Below are positions 35,066 through 47,500 of a stretch of 64,000 nt of DNA, piece after piece. Position numbers and translations under genes: made by a program. The DNA is from Delphinapterus leucas (lineage: Eukaryota > Chordata > Mammalia > Artiodactyla > Monodontidae): contig NW_022098008.1 in the NCBI RefSeq assembly GCF_002288925.2, positions 2,230,814 through 2,294,813 on the forward strand, given 5' to 3'. The notes below the pieces were generated by a model that made no database searches, had not been told where the DNA came from, and saw nothing but the letters and a program-made list of their open reading frames with translations. How positions within the stretch are numbered: position 1 is the stretch's first letter; every line of letters begins with the position of its first letter.

Positions 35066-35244
35066 CCACTTCCCCCCTGACATCTTCCTAGATCTCCAAA
35101 ACATGGGATAGACGTCTTGTGCCCCATGTTTTCTTGGTCCCAGCGGTAAGCCCACTGCCCTCGTCCTTATGATAAAATATTATAGCTGCTTGTTGAATTG
35201 CTTTCTTCTCCCTTAGTCTGCAGGAAGAGAAGGAGAAGTTATGA

Positions 35245-35440
35245 TAACTGGGCATCATGCTGAGTGGTTTGAATATATTTTCTCATTGAGTCCTCAGGCA
35301 ATTTTCTAAAACCAGTACTGTTATCAACCCCGCTTTACCGAGGACAACGCTGAGATTAAGAAGGAAGAAGTAATTTTTTCCAGAGTTATTTAGTGCAGTG
35401 GGGCTAATGTTCAAGCCCAGGCACTGGGTGAGATTCCTAC
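35245..35440 (+). mobile_element. MIR SINE
   Basis: 'gtggtttgaatatattttct', 'cattgagtcctcaggcaatt', 'actgttatcaaccccgcttt', 'accgaggacaacgctgagat' and 'gttcaagcccaggcactggg' follow the MIR core and 3' part ('ttaatcctcacaacaacc', 'ttatccccattttacagatg', 'gaaactgagg', 'ttcgaacccagg'). Confidence 0.82.
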
Positions 35441-38400
35441 CTGCTTCTGACTTTCTTCTGCGGGGACCTGGCCCCTTCTCACTCCCGCTCACCCTGTGTC
35501 CCCAGGTCTTAGCACCATACATGACACAGAAGCCACACTCAGATTTCTTGGGGTGTTAGCAAATGAACAGACAGTGGCCACGAAAGCCTATAGAGGACCT
35601 GCTAGAAGAGAAGCAGTTGTTTCATGGAAGAGCCCATCTTGAAGGGTAGGATCTGGGACAGAGACTGACTCTCAGGGAGCAGCTGCTCACAAACAGCATC
35701 ACGGGGGCTGCTTCCTGTGAGAGGCAGCCCCGCTGCATTTACTGCCCTTGCAGACTCCACCCAGGACTCAAGTCCTTGAGAGGAGAGCATCTGGGGACCT
35801 GACATGTGTGCCATCGTAGAATGACGGACAGTCTCCCCAGGACTCTGCAGCTGGGGGAGGGGGTGTACCAGTCATCTCTACACGATGGTGCTTCACAGCC
35901 CATAGACTCTCGAGGCAGACAGTCAAACACCGACTTGGTCCTGAGTTAGACTAGCCTAGGGAATGCTGACCTCACTGGCATGGGCATAGGTGGTCAGGGG
36001 CACGTGCTTAGGTGGTTTTGCAATTTTGGGGCTGTGCTTGCCCACCAGCAGGCTGATCTAGGATGGTCTGGCTGGGACATGGGTGATTCAGCTCTGCTGC
36101 ATGTGTGTCATCCTCCAGCTGGCCAGAATGGTAGTATCCTTACTGCAGGGAGCAAAGAGGAAGTCAAAATCCCCACCCCTGCCCCCCCGGTGCTTTGCAA
36201 GCCTCTGCATCTGTCACACCTACATCCCATCAGCTGAAGCAACCCACACACTGAACTCGGAATCCAGGAGCAGTGAAATGAACTCCACTTCTTCATGGAG
36301 CACTTGCAGGGCATGCATACAGGGAAGGGCAAAGATGGGGTCATCCACGCAGATAATCTAACTCAAAGAGATTCCTCCCCAAATCAGGATGTTGCTTTTG
36401 GAAAGAAGGCACCAAGTGCTAGGTTTTTCTTGGGGCTTGACCAAACATGGTGACCATGGGGGACACAGACGCCCAGCCACACTGGGAACGTGGAGCTATG
36501 TGGTCACCGCTACATTAACAGCAAAATCATCTGGTCACTTTGGGGAAACAAGTCTGGAATTATAATAAATTACCAAAAAGTAGTTTCAAAAGTTGTTATG
36601 ATGTTTGACTTGGCTAAATAATAAATACATACATACATACATACATTGCTGATAAATGAAGTCTTACATTTTATTATCTCAATAAGTAGATAAATATTTA
36701 TAATTACTATATATTTTAGGGGGATACATTTTCACTGGTTGATTTCTACAGAATACGCTTCACCGTACATATATATCTTGAGAATCATATTTTTAAAATA
36801 AATCCTTTGGTTTATAATGATTAGTTTATAAGAAGGATTCAGTACTATTCCCTTAAATATATACATATAGAATTATGACTTAACTTATGCACATAGATAT
36901 TACACAAATTAAAGTAGTGTAAGCAATTTTGTGAAAACCTTGTTCATATATGTACATATATAATTTTTTACAGTTGGATAGAAATTTCGTCTTGCTCCAC
37001 ACTAATAGCCAAACACTCCACAACTGAGGCTTCCAGGAGGTGTATTTTAACATAGGATGGTTCTGGATTTCCAAGAGAAAATTAAACAAAGGAGATTAAA
37101 ACAATGAGTCAATAATTTTAAAGGGAAAATTAAAATTTCAGAAGTTCCTGCTATGAGAGTGACTGTCAGGGCACATACTCTGCTTTATCATTGGAGCACC
37201 AGGTTCCCAGCAGCCTCTGCAGCCAAACTGTGGGCTTCAAGTGGGAGGTGTTCTTATTTGTACCAACACAAAGTCCTGGATTGTCAGAAATCCAACATAT
37301 TTGCATACTTGGAAGTAATACATGGACTTACACAACAAAACAAAAGAAAAAACAAAACAGTATGTGTGATCTGGAATCATGAGTTTATTTTTGATTCTTA
37401 GGACACTCTAATAAGAAGACAGAAATCCTGTTGGTGGACTGTGTCTTGGAGAGACCAAGGGTCTTAGTGGTGGGTGGCCTTGGCTGGTGCACCATCAAGA
37501 AAGGGGACAGTTGGTCAGCAGGTGTGCTGGGAGTGGGGTAACTGATGGGAAGGAAGGTGGTGCTGCATCTATGGGTTAAACAGTAAAAAAAACAATTCTC
37601 CAAAGTTGCAGCACATTTGATTAGAAAATGCACTTCCATTTTTGTGCATTGGCAATAATGATTTCACTTTTTTTCTGGTTGTTTTATTCACAAGAAATAA
37701 AGTCAGGGTAGTAACCTGGGAAATGATGGGTTGATCTATTTAATCAAATACAGGCTCCTCCAAAAGTTTTTGCTGCTATTGGGAAAAAATAAAAATAATA
37801 ATAAGAAAGAAGTTGAGTAAATTTGGCATTTATCTATCAGAGCCTGATGTTCTCTTTTCTAAAATACCACTGAAGTCATCAAGATGATACACAAGGAGAC
37901 GGTTAAAACAAAGGGAGACTGTAAACCCATTCTGCATGGATTTGTGACATCCTGTCCCAAACAAAGATCTCACCTTCTTACCCAGAGCAGCCTGGAGGGA
38001 TGTGCTTATCCAAACACCTCCTCTGAAACCTGATTTCTGGACATGGCCCTGCCCAGAAGACAGGTGGCTGCCCACCTCTCTTTTCTCCCAGGACTGTGTC
38101 CTGGAGCAGTCTGGGTCCTGCTCTCCACCCCTCACCACGCAAGACCAGCACAGCAGGTATGTATACAGGATGCGATCAGCCTTGCCTTGCACACCGTTGG
38201 GTGGGGGTGGGGCAGAGGAAGGCTTCGTTCTTTGTGTACTATGTGTACACGTACACGATTCTCCAGGGTTGTAAGAAAAACACGTTGGAATAGGAATAGA
38301 TTTCACTTCAAGCCATCAGGATTCCCAGTGGAGAGAACACCTTTAAGGCACTGAAACTGGTTTAGGTTCTTAGTTATATGTGAAGTGTGGAGCCCGCTCA

Positions 38401-38725
38401 GTGGACAGACGGGACAGAGTGTGCACCACGCCCCCTGCAGGTGAGCAGAAGACAGTCTTCAATCCACCTCCTGATGTTCAAAGAGGAACAAACCCAATAA
38501 GAGGTCAACATGTGCTCCCTACAGTGGGCAGGCAGTATTCTCACAAAAATGGAGAGAAACAGCCACCTCTAAAATTGGTTTGTTGCAGGTAGCAGAAGGA
38601 CATGTTAGAGTCCTTTCCCCTGATTTTCCCATTTCCTTTGGGAGTGGGCAAAAGCTATAGTCGCTATGGTAGAGGGCAGGATGCAACAGGAGGAGAGAGG
38701 CCTGGTGAACAATGTATATTAGAGA
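35441..38725. other. Unique, increasingly AT-rich sequence
   Basis: GC content falls sharply after about 36.5 kb. No gene is recognised. An (ATAC)n repeat lies at about 36623-36655, listed separately. Confidence 0.4.
36623..36655 (+). repeat. (ATAC)n microsatellite
   Basis: Tandem 'atacatacatacatacatac' in AT-rich unique sequence. Confidence 0.9.
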
Positions 38726-38729
38726 ATCT

Positions 38730-39600
38730 AAATTAAAGGAGAAAAAAAGGAAGGAAACCCCAAATTAATAATATAATTAAATTCTTATTCAAAGCATAAA
38801 GACGAGAGCTTCTAGGACAGAATGTTGAATCAGCAATGTCAAGGATAAACTTCAAATTCTTCCAGGATATCGAGGGAAAAACTCCAAAGACTTGAGAAAC
38901 AATAGATGACAAGGACAGAGCAAGGATTTCTACAATGGGGGTAATTGTGACTATTAGAAATCACACTTAACAAAGCAGAGTAAGTTACCAACATATCAGT
39001 ATTGATAACATTAATATCAATAATCAATAACCTAGAAAACTTTCCTGGACTGATAAAAAGTTTTCTATCTTCAGAATAGTTGTGTCAAAAGGAAAAGTAA
39101 TATGTTCAGGCCTAATCATTTTCTGCTGTTTTATATTTTCAAGTATAGAGAAAAAAATCCTATGAACATCCAGAGAAAATTAAAAATAAAGCCCAAACCA
39201 GGCTGGTCTCAGACATCTCCCCAGATAATAACAGAAGACAGGGGTGTTATGAATCCAGAGCCTTGGGAAAAAGGGTAAAGACAGTCTAAAAACTCAACAA
39301 AAGTGAACAATAAAGGACTTTTCTTCCTTAAGAAATCTGTACTTGCTGGAGTCATGACTCAAATATAAAAGTAATATATATTCTCAAGTATGTAAAGAAT
39401 TAGAAAATTCTATGTAATTATTGGAGAAAAAATTATTTGAAAGCACACTCCAGTTAACTGTAAAAAGAATCAAAATTGAAAACTTAACAGAATAATAAAA
39501 ATAAATTTATATAATAACATAATAATATATAATAATATTATTATTATTGTAAAGAATAAATGGCTAAACACAAGTGACTATGACCACTATGAATTCACAA
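38730..39600 (+). mobile_element. HAL1/old L1 ORF1-region fragment
   Basis: Sense-strand L1/HAL1 text: 'gaaaactttcctggactgat' , 'gaaaaaaatcctatgaacat' and 'ccagagaaaattaaaaataa', then 'ccaggctggtctcagacatc' with 'tccccagataataacagaag'. This order matches the C-terminal ORF1 region of HAL1/old L1. The reading frame is destroyed. A (TAA)n-rich stretch at about 39480-39550 follows. Confidence 0.6.
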
Positions 39601-40330
39601 TTAAAGCAAGAGCCAACAATAATTCTTGAAAAAAAATCATATATCAACAGGTTGATTATAAAATATGATTAAATTAACAAAGACTAGGAAGTAGAGGAGA
39701 TCATAGAATAAAATGAGATTAGAAAAGTCAAACTTGTTACACAGTTTGAACAATAAAAGTCCTACATAGAAATGTATTTAAATCTTGACAATTGATTTAA
39801 AAGATATTTTTCTTTATGACAAAATTCACCCAAATAATTTAGAAGGTGTATCATTTCTTTCTTTAGATTCAAGTTGTTATATGTTCCAGGCTCCTGAAAG
39901 TTAAATCACTGAAATCCTTGTGGAATGTATAATGTATTTTACAGCATATCAGCAGCACCAGCCCCAGAGCTATGCCTGGTTCCAGGCTGCGGGCTCAGGA
40001 GATAGGGATTAGGGCAGTGATTGTGGGATCACACGGTCCACCTCCATAGAAAGTTCACTGGGAAGACACCCCGGACACTTTGGACCCATCACCAAGGTGT
40101 GTGTACATTTCACACTAAATCTCCACGACTGTGGGATAAACTGCTGTGCCAACATCTTCACCCTTGTGAAAATGATTTGCTTAACCTGGTGAGAGGAAAG
40201 TGTTCTTGCTGTTGGACGTGAATGTCTCATTCTGGTGGATGAATTTTCCATAGCATTTCACCTCTCCAGCAAACCTGGAAAGGTGTCTTTCCCTACCCTC
40301 ACCCCCACCCTGATCAGGGATGGCAACAAC
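39601..40330. other. AT-rich sequence, unassigned
   Basis: Nothing identified. Part of the AT-rich stretch to 39840 may be further old L1. Confidence 0.35.
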
Positions 40331-40334
40331 AAGA

Positions 40335-40640
40335 ACTTAGTGAGCACCCACTTTGGACCAAGACCTTGGCAAGTCTATGCACTTGTATCCATGGAGCATA
40401 TTTTCTACTGTGGACAGAAACAGAGGTCAGATGGAGAGTATAACTGGATAGTACATCAGAGGGTGCAGGGGTCCAGAAAACAAAGCAGGGAGTGTCAGGG
40501 GAGGGCAGGATTCCATTGCAAAGTAGGGGACAGAAAAAGGCTCATGGAGAAGGTGACACTTGAGCAAAGACAGAGGGAGATGGGGTGTCCTGTGGGTGCT
40601 GGTATAATGAGACTAAGGGGCTGGACCAAGGCTCAGAGGT
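40335..40640 (-). mobile_element. L2 fragment, antisense
   Basis: 'agtgagcacccactttggac', 'ggagaaggtgacacttgagc' and 'gcaaagacagagggagatgg' are the antisense L2 3' region ('gaaggtgacatttgagcaaa', 'gacctgaaggaggtga'). Confidence 0.65.
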
Positions 40641-40920
40641 GAGTGTGTCCCTCCTGATAAAGAAGAGAGAGAGATGGGGGAGGTGAATAACAGACAAGAG
40701 CAGAGAACAGGGCTGGATCTTTCTATTATCACTTTTTAAATTAATATTTTTGGGATCAAATAACATAATCTATATGGTTTTAATTCCTTTAACTTTGCTG
40801 AGTTAAATTTTGGCAGTCTAGTATATCATTTATATGTAAAGAACGTGTATGCAACTGTTAATGAGTGGAATATCCCATGATTATCAATTATGCCAAGTTG
40901 GTTAATGGGGTCATTGCTGC

Positions 40921-41135
40921 TTTTTTATTTTTATTTTTTTTTTGCGGTACGCAGGCCTCTCACTGTTGTGGCTTCTCCCCTTGCGGAGCACAGGCTCCGG
41001 ATGTGCAGGCTCAGCAGCCATGGCCCATGGGCCCAGCTGCTCCGCAGCATGTGGGACCCTCTTGGACTGGGGCATGAACCCGTGCCCCCCGCATTGGCAG
41101 GAAGACTCCCAACCACTGCACCACCAGGGAAGCCC
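40921..41135 (-). mobile_element. CHR-type SINE, antisense
   Basis: A T-run is followed by 'gcggtacgcaggcctctcac', 'tcagcagccatggcccatgg' and 'ccaccagggaagccc'. It is the same subtype as the copies at 33114 and 49437 and is nearly full length. I could not define a clean target duplication in the T-rich flank. Confidence 0.95.
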
Positions 41136-41317
41136 TAAAAATGTATTTTTTATTCCTGTTAATATTTAGTTTTCCAAGTGTATTTTGTTTGCTATTAATA
41201 TAGCCAGGCTACTCTCTTATGCTTAAGATTGACATGATATCTATTTACCATACTTTTACTTTTAAATTATATGTCATATTTACAGTAGATTTCTTGTGTA
41301 GAATAAATATTTGAGTA

Positions 41318-41659
41318 CAATTGATCCTTGAACAAAAGTGGGGATGAAGGGTGCCATACACCCCCACTTCCACCCCACCATGCAGTTGAAAATCCAAGCA
41401 CTGCTATCTCTGCCACAAAAACAAAGAAACTGATTAATGACTCACCTAAGGGAAGGATGCTGAAACAGTCTGGTTAGAATCAGGACTCAAATCCTAGTTC
41501 TTTTGATTCCACATATTATGATCTCTAAACAAACACAAACTTTCCCCATACTTAGTTAAAGATCTGTAAAATGAAAATACAAGTACTATATTTATTGAAA
41601 AAACTCCATGTAAAAGTGGACCTGGGCAGTTCAAACTGGTGTTGTTCAAGGGTCAACTG
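41318..41659. mobile_element. Tigger-type MITE with foreign-looking centre
   Basis: The terminal repeats are visible: 'caattgatccttgaacaaaa' at the left and 'tgttgttcaagggtcaactg' at the right, flanked by TA at 41316-41317 and 41660-41661, as expected for TcMar-Tigger elements. 'tatttattgaaaaaactcca' and 'gtaaaagtggacctgggcag' match the right-hand inner sequence. The middle (about 41425-41540) resembles a MIR core instead ('aagaaactgattaatgactc', 'atcaggactcaaatcctagt'). Confidence 0.8.
41425..41540 (+). mobile_element. Possible MIR fragment inside the Tigger-type element
   Basis: 'aactgattaatgactcacct' , 'aatcaggactcaaatcctag' and 'ttcttttgattccacatatt' resemble MIR ('gaaactgaggc', 'agagctgggactcaaaccc', 'ggtcttctgactccaaa'). 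Short and diverged. Confidence 0.4.
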
Positions 41660-41661
41660 TA

Positions 41662-42384
41662 TTGCTCTTTTATGCGATATGACAATCCCTGTCTTTTACT
41701 TAGAGATTAGATCATTTACATTTAATGCAATTTTTATATCACTATATTTAAATCTGCTGCTTATTTTCTATATATCCTTACTATTCTTTGTACCTATTTT
41801 ATTCTTCTCCTGATTTCTTAGCTCACCTTCCAACTTTCTTTCCCCCATTTTACAAATAAGGGTGTAACTCTTTCCGATCCTCAGTTGTACCTGTGGTACA
41901 ACTGCAATTTAAATCCTCTAGAGAAACAAACAAAGGAACACTTTGAAATACTAGTGTCTTTCATTGTCTCATGCCAAAGGCAAAATTAGAAAGAGGGTGT
42001 TGGACGTCCCTGAAGTAAGGGAGAGAATAGTCATGATGATCAATATTTAATAATCTTACCCATTCTATCCATCATATTATTGTTAGGAACACAATGCAGC
42101 TGGGGTCTTCCCATGCAAACACAGCTGATTGTGTCAATAAAAACTAGTAAAGGTTGTATAGAACCTTAATCCATCACAGCAAAAAACATATGGCAAGGTT
42201 TTGAACCCTGTCTACCTATGTCTATGTCTGTTTGTTTATCATCTATCTGTCTATCATCTATTTACCTACATTTATCCTATATTTAAATTAGAAGTATAAT
42301 TTATAAAAAGAATGCTCTGAAGAATCACTTTTTCTGTGAGTTGTCTCCCATTATTTCCTCCATATGTGGCAATGAGAATCATAT
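41662..42384. other. AT-rich sequence, unassigned
   Basis: No gene. 41660-41830 may be old L1. A degenerate (TCTA)n tract lies near 42215-42270. Confidence 0.35.
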
Positions 42385-42503
42385 ACCCCACACCCGTGCT
42401 GTGCCATGCAGCATGTGGGATCTTACTTTCCCAACCAGGGATTGAATCCATGCCCCCTGCAATAGAAACACAGAATCTTAACCACTGGACCGCCAGGGAA
42501 GTG
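42385..42503 (-). mobile_element. CHR-type SINE fragment, antisense
   Basis: 'ccaaccagggattgaatcca' and 'ccactggaccgccagggaag' are the antisense head. The flanks 'tgagaatcatat' (42373-42384) and 'tgagaatcacat' (42504-42515) form a target duplication with one mismatch. Confidence 0.92.
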
Positions 42504-42565
42504 CTGAGAATCACATCTTGATATTTGTCTCATCTGTACATTCTCTGTAATATCAAGAAACAGGA

Positions 42566-42771
42566 GGGACTTCCCTGGCAGTTCAATGGTTGGGACTTCA
42601 CCTTCCAGTGCAAGGGGTGTGGGTTCGATCTCTGGTTGGGGAGCTAAGATCCCACAAGCCTCATGGCCCAAAAAACTAAAACATAAAACAGAAGCAATAT
42701 TGTAACAAATTCAATAAAGACTTTAAAAATGGACCACACCAAAATAAATAAACAAATAAAAGAATGTACTT
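42566..42771 (+). mobile_element. CHR-type SINE, full length with tail
   Basis: It starts 'gggacttccctggcagttca' and has the head's 'gtgggttcgatctctggttg' B-box region. The tail typical of this subtype follows ('acagaagcaatattgtaaca', 'aattcaataaagactttaaa', 'aatggaccacacc') and ends A-rich. The flanks 'aagaaacagga' (42555-42565) and 'aagaaatagga' (42773-42783) form a probable target duplication. Confidence 0.93.
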
Positions 42772-42783
42772 AAAGAAATAGGA

Positions 42784-43325
42784 AATAAAAGTTTCCATAT
42801 TATTTTTTGACAGAACAATGCCAGGATCATATATTGGAGGTAAACTAGCATTTTCTGTTTTATTGAATATTGTCATCATTTTGTCTAAAGATTACTGGTT
42901 ACTGTAAATTTATCACCTAGACCCTTACAAGTACAGAATATTTAAAATTTTTACCATCTATTTATTTTGTGGTATTATATGATGGGGTGATTAATTTCCA
43001 ACAAATAAATAATTAGCATAAATTTCTTAGGGGGAAGTGGAATAGAAATATAAATTCAAGGATGAAAAGAAACAGTAAAACATTTCTGAAAACTAGAGAG
43101 GTTTTCCATGTATTTTATTGTGGATGATGGTGGGTATCATATGATATTTGAATTTCATTAAACTTATTTAAAAATGAGTGTAACAATTTAATTTTAGAAA
43201 TTTAATATTTATAATGCAACAGAAATGACTTTTTTTACAATAGTGTAAACATATCATAAAAAATTATAAATATGTACATAGGATTTTACAATTGTCTTAA
43301 TGAGAACACAACAACAAAGTTTCAA
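42784..43325. other. AT-rich sequence, unassigned
   Basis: No gene and no repeat assigned with confidence. Confidence 0.35.
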
Positions 43326-43329
43326 AAAC

Positions 43330-43640
43330 TACCAATCCAGAATGAATCCCTAGAAGTAGAATTGCTAGCTCATAGGTTTTGGTCATTTTTTACTTTATTC
43401 CAAAGTGGGTTTGCTCACATACATGCCTACCAGCATTGATCTTGCCAATTTGTGAATAAAATATTATTTATTGTTGTTTTACTTTGCATTACTCTGGCTA
43501 GTGAGGTTGAGCATGTGTTTATGTTTGTAAGATTTTTTCATCTATAAATTGCTTATATTTGTCTTAAAGTTGTAAAGCTTTTAATATTTTCTAGATGCAA
43601 TTATTTTTGGTCAGAAAATAAATTTTATTAAATATAGCCT
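43330..43640 (-). mobile_element. Old L1 fragment, antisense
   Basis: 'agtagaattgctagctcata', 'attccaaagtgggtttgctc', 'acatgcctaccagcattgat' and 'gtgaggttgagcatgtgttt' follow antisense L1M ORF2 3' sequence, as in the fragment at 22695-24000. Confidence 0.7.
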
Positions 43641-43720
43641 ATATTTTAATTTTAATTATGTTCTTTTTTGTCATGAAAATGTTACAAATGATAATGGAGC
43701 CAAATTAATTATTTCCTCTA

Positions 43721-43756
43721 TGATATATATATATATATATATTTTTTTTTTTTTTC
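43721..43756 (+). repeat. (TA)n followed by T-run
   Basis: Nine or more TA units (43724-43741) followed by a run of T. Confidence 0.9.
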
Positions 43757-43989
43757 TCATTCAAGAAATTCTTCTCCATCTCAAGATTACCATGTATCTT
43801 GCTAGATTTTATTTGCAAACATTTTATTTGGGAATACATATACATATATAAAATAGTACATTAGGATATATAAAATATTAACATATTATAATATTGTATA
43901 TAAAATATATTTTATAATAATATATACAAGAATATATACTACAAGAGTGATTAGCCTATGCATTTTCTTTCCTCACTTTTCCAGGTATG

Positions 43990-44165
43990 AGACCTTGAGC
44001 AAATTATTCAAACACTCTGCTTCAGTTGTCTCATATGCAAAATGGAGATTATAGTATTTATATCTGTGTTGAGGTCAGTATTAAATGAGTTTATAAAGTA
44101 AAGTGCTTAGAACAATATGGGATGTATTAAAAAGCTATTAAATTAGGTATTATTTTGTTATCACT
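43990..44165 (-). mobile_element. MIR SINE, antisense
   Basis: 'accttgagcaaattattcaa', 'ctcatatgcaaaatggagat', 'gtattaaatgagtttataaa' and 'gtaaagtgcttagaacaata' follow the antisense MIR consensus closely. One of the clearest MIR copies in the window. Confidence 0.88.
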
Positions 44166-44389
44166 TTTTTCACTGTATTTTGGCTTTGCTGTGAAGGTTA
44201 CAATGGCATTATAAAAGGGCATACATTTTATTTTTGTGTGATTTAAAAAAAAATCTCTAGTTATATTTCACTTTACATTCAAAATATTATTTAAATATGC
44301 ATGTTTTCTTTACCAGCCATTTAAATGGTTATATATTTTCATTAATCTTTTAATGAAAAGACTGATTTTGTTCATGTGCTTTTCTTGAT

Positions 44390-47300
44390 GTTTTTGTATT
44401 TAATTTATATTTATACTCATTTTTCAAAATCACCTTCTTTGAATTTTGCTATTACCCTATTTTTCTAACCCTTTGAGTTGATTAATGGTCACTCTATATC
44501 CTTTTGTAGTATATGAACATAAGTTAATAACCTTCCTGCTAAATATTATGTTGGTATACCTTAATGTGTTTTCACTATTATTGTTTGAATTATTTCTAAT
44601 TTATATTATAATTTCTTCTTTGAAACATAAATTATTAAGACCTGATTTTAATTTCTAATGCTTTGGTTGGTTATTGTTTTGTGTTCCTTTCTAATGGTAT
44701 TTTTTGTTGATGGAAAATAGCCTGATATAAAAATGTTTGACCTTTTAAATGCTTTTTTGAATTTCACTGCATATTAAGCTTTCAAAAGTTGAATATATTT
44801 AAAGAGTGAATGAGAATTTTCAGATCATTGAGTGAAGAGTTCTACACATATTTATTTGATCAAGTTTTATATTTTGTGTTACTCAATTTTACTCTTATTA
44901 TAACTGATTTTATTTGCTTGCTCTATTTTCAGGATATCTTGGTAAATTTACCAATTATGATGGTAGATTTTTTTCCTTTTCTTTCCTTGTATTTATTTTG
45001 TCAGTATATATTCTGAGTCTGTGTTATATGTGCATATAATATAAGCACTTTTATAGTTTTTTGGTGAATTGCTCTTTTTATCATTAAGAAATTACCTTAT
45101 TTTTATTATTGTTGTTTTTATTGGTTAGCATTAGTACTATTATCTTTTATTGGTTAGTATCTTCTGTGTACATATCTTTTACTTTTACTATTTCCTCACC
45201 TTTAAACAGGATACTGAATTATTTTCTTTTGTTTCTCCCTGATAATATTTATCTTAAATAAGGCAATTTATTATTTTACATTAATTTTAATTACTACTAT
45301 ATTTGGGATAATTTCTGCCAAATTATGTTAAATTTTTCATTTACCATGTATTTTTTTCTTCTTTTTTAGGGTCGACTTTTATTTTTTCCCATTATGCTAA
45401 ATTAGATTTATTTATTCATTTCCCCCTTCTTGTTAATTTGGAAGTTTTGTGTTCTATTTATATAAAAAATGAAAATGTTTACTTAGTGTATACAATCAAT
45501 CGTTTTACGTTAATTTTATCATTAAATTCATTATCGTTTTTACTAAGAAAAATTTAATGTTTAACTGATCATTTCTTCATCTTCAAAGGTATTTTGTTTC
45601 ATATGTTATTTCCATATTATTTCTTAACTCACAAGTGACTAATTTTATAAATCATAGTTATTAAATTAAAATAAATAACAATTTATCTATATATTCACAA
45701 ATGTGTTTAACATTTTTTCCTATCACACTTCTTGTTTCTGTGTTCAAGTTTACTATATTGAAGTAATAAATATTAATATTCTCCTAGCTTTGGTGAGAGA
45801 ATGTAAAGATTCTCAGCCTTGATTATTTTCTTATATTCTTTAATCTCTCAATCTCTACTTTATACTCTCCACCTATTTATTTTTCTGGGATACCTTGCGA
45901 GTAATTTCCTTCCCCTGTCCTCCAGTGTATTAATTCTCACTTACCCATACATGACCACTTATTTAATTCTTGATTGTACTTTAAAAATTCAACATTTATT
46001 ACCATATATATATATATATATATACAATATATTATTAGTATTACTATCTTTTATTGTATCAGTGATATAAATTTATATTTCATCACATTTATGACCTTTT
46101 TGAAATTCTTTATTCCTTTTGGTTGTTGTCTCATTTCAGTTCATATTTTTTTACCAAAAGAAACCTCTTCTTAGTATTTCTTTTTGGTATGTATACTGGT
46201 GGTAAATTTTTTATGTTCTCTATGTTTCTATGTTTATCTGTACATATATTTATTTTAATTTGTGCAGGTCATTTTTGTTGGTTGCACAATTCTAACTCTG
46301 CAGTTATTTTTCTCCAGCAATTTATATGTACAATTTCATAGCCCTATATCTTTCATCATTTCTGTTGAATAGTCAGCTGTAGATCCTGTATCAAGATTTT
46401 TCTCTCTGAGTTCTTTTTGGCAGTGCTCCTATGATATTCCCATGTATGGATTTTTTCATATTTATCCTGCCTGTTGTCCTTAGACATTTTGAATATGTGG
46501 ACCCATATGTCTCATAAGTTTGACAAAAATGTTTAGCCATTATCTCTGCAAATATTTTTTCTGCCTCATTTCTCTTTTCTCTTTCTAAGTCTCCAATTAC
46601 ATGTATGTTAGTTTCCGTCACTGTGTCTTGTTTGTAGTTTTATTATTTTCTCTATTTTTTATCCCTCTTTCTCTGAGTTTTAGTGCAGGTACTTCCATTG
46701 ACCCATCTTTTAGTTGTTGAACTCTCTTCTCTCCATTTAATCTGCTTTAAATTCATCAACTGAGTTTTAGTATCCAATACTGTGTTTTTAGTTATAAAAT
46801 TTCTTCTCCTTTCTCTTTTTTTGAGATTCCAGTCTTCTAGTAAAATTTTCCATTTATTGATGTTATTTTTTATCTTAAATATTTTTTTGGAAGAGGTTAT
46901 TGATAGTTATTATACAGTCCCTAACTGACAACTTCAAGGTCTCAGTCACTTACGAGTCTTGTAAACTTTTTCTCATGGGTTTTGTTCATAACATTCATTT
47001 CCTGCATTCTTGATAACTTTTGAGTGAACACCAGAGCCTGTGAGTTAAACATTATGGAGTTTCTGAATGATGCTACTTTTTTCTTTTTGAGAGTATTTCT
47101 TCTTTACTTTGATAGGCAGAGAGACCAAGGACTGGTCACCTTTATTCATTCAGGAACTTACTTAGAGTTGCCTTTATTATGTTTTTATTATCAAATATCA
47201 TATTTTTCATTTCTAGAAGTTCTATCTGTTTTTTAAACTGTTTCTTTCCCTTTAGTGTCCTTTTTTTCAAGATTTTTCCATCCCTTCTTATATCTATAAT

Positions 47301-47500
47301 AATTTTGAATATATTTATTTTATGTGTATATCTCTTTCAGGCTGCTTATTTATTGACACTACTAATTACTTTGGTATATCATTTGACTTTCAGCATTTTT
47401 GTTTGTTTGTTTTATAAGTTTTATTGTGAGTTTACCTTCCTCTTCCTCAGTGACAGCTTGGATGGTGGAAAAATCCTTATGTGACAATGGTGTGTTCACC
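44390..47500 (-). mobile_element. Old L1/HAL1 block, antisense, AT-rich
   Basis: AT-rich plus strand with antisense L1/HAL1 text throughout, such as 'cataaattattaagacctga', 'ggatatcttggtaaatttac', 'tttttaccaaaagaaacctc' and 'cataagtttgacaaaaatgt'. A short antisense open stretch at 46621-46391 reads TNIHVIGDLERE...EKIFAEIMAKHF, the RRM region of ORF1p in L1/HAL1. All frames are broken. It probably comprises several insertions whose limits cannot be set by eye. Confidence 0.7.
46003..46024 (+). repeat. (TA)n microsatellite
   Basis: About ten TA units in AT-rich old L1 sequence. Confidence 0.9.
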
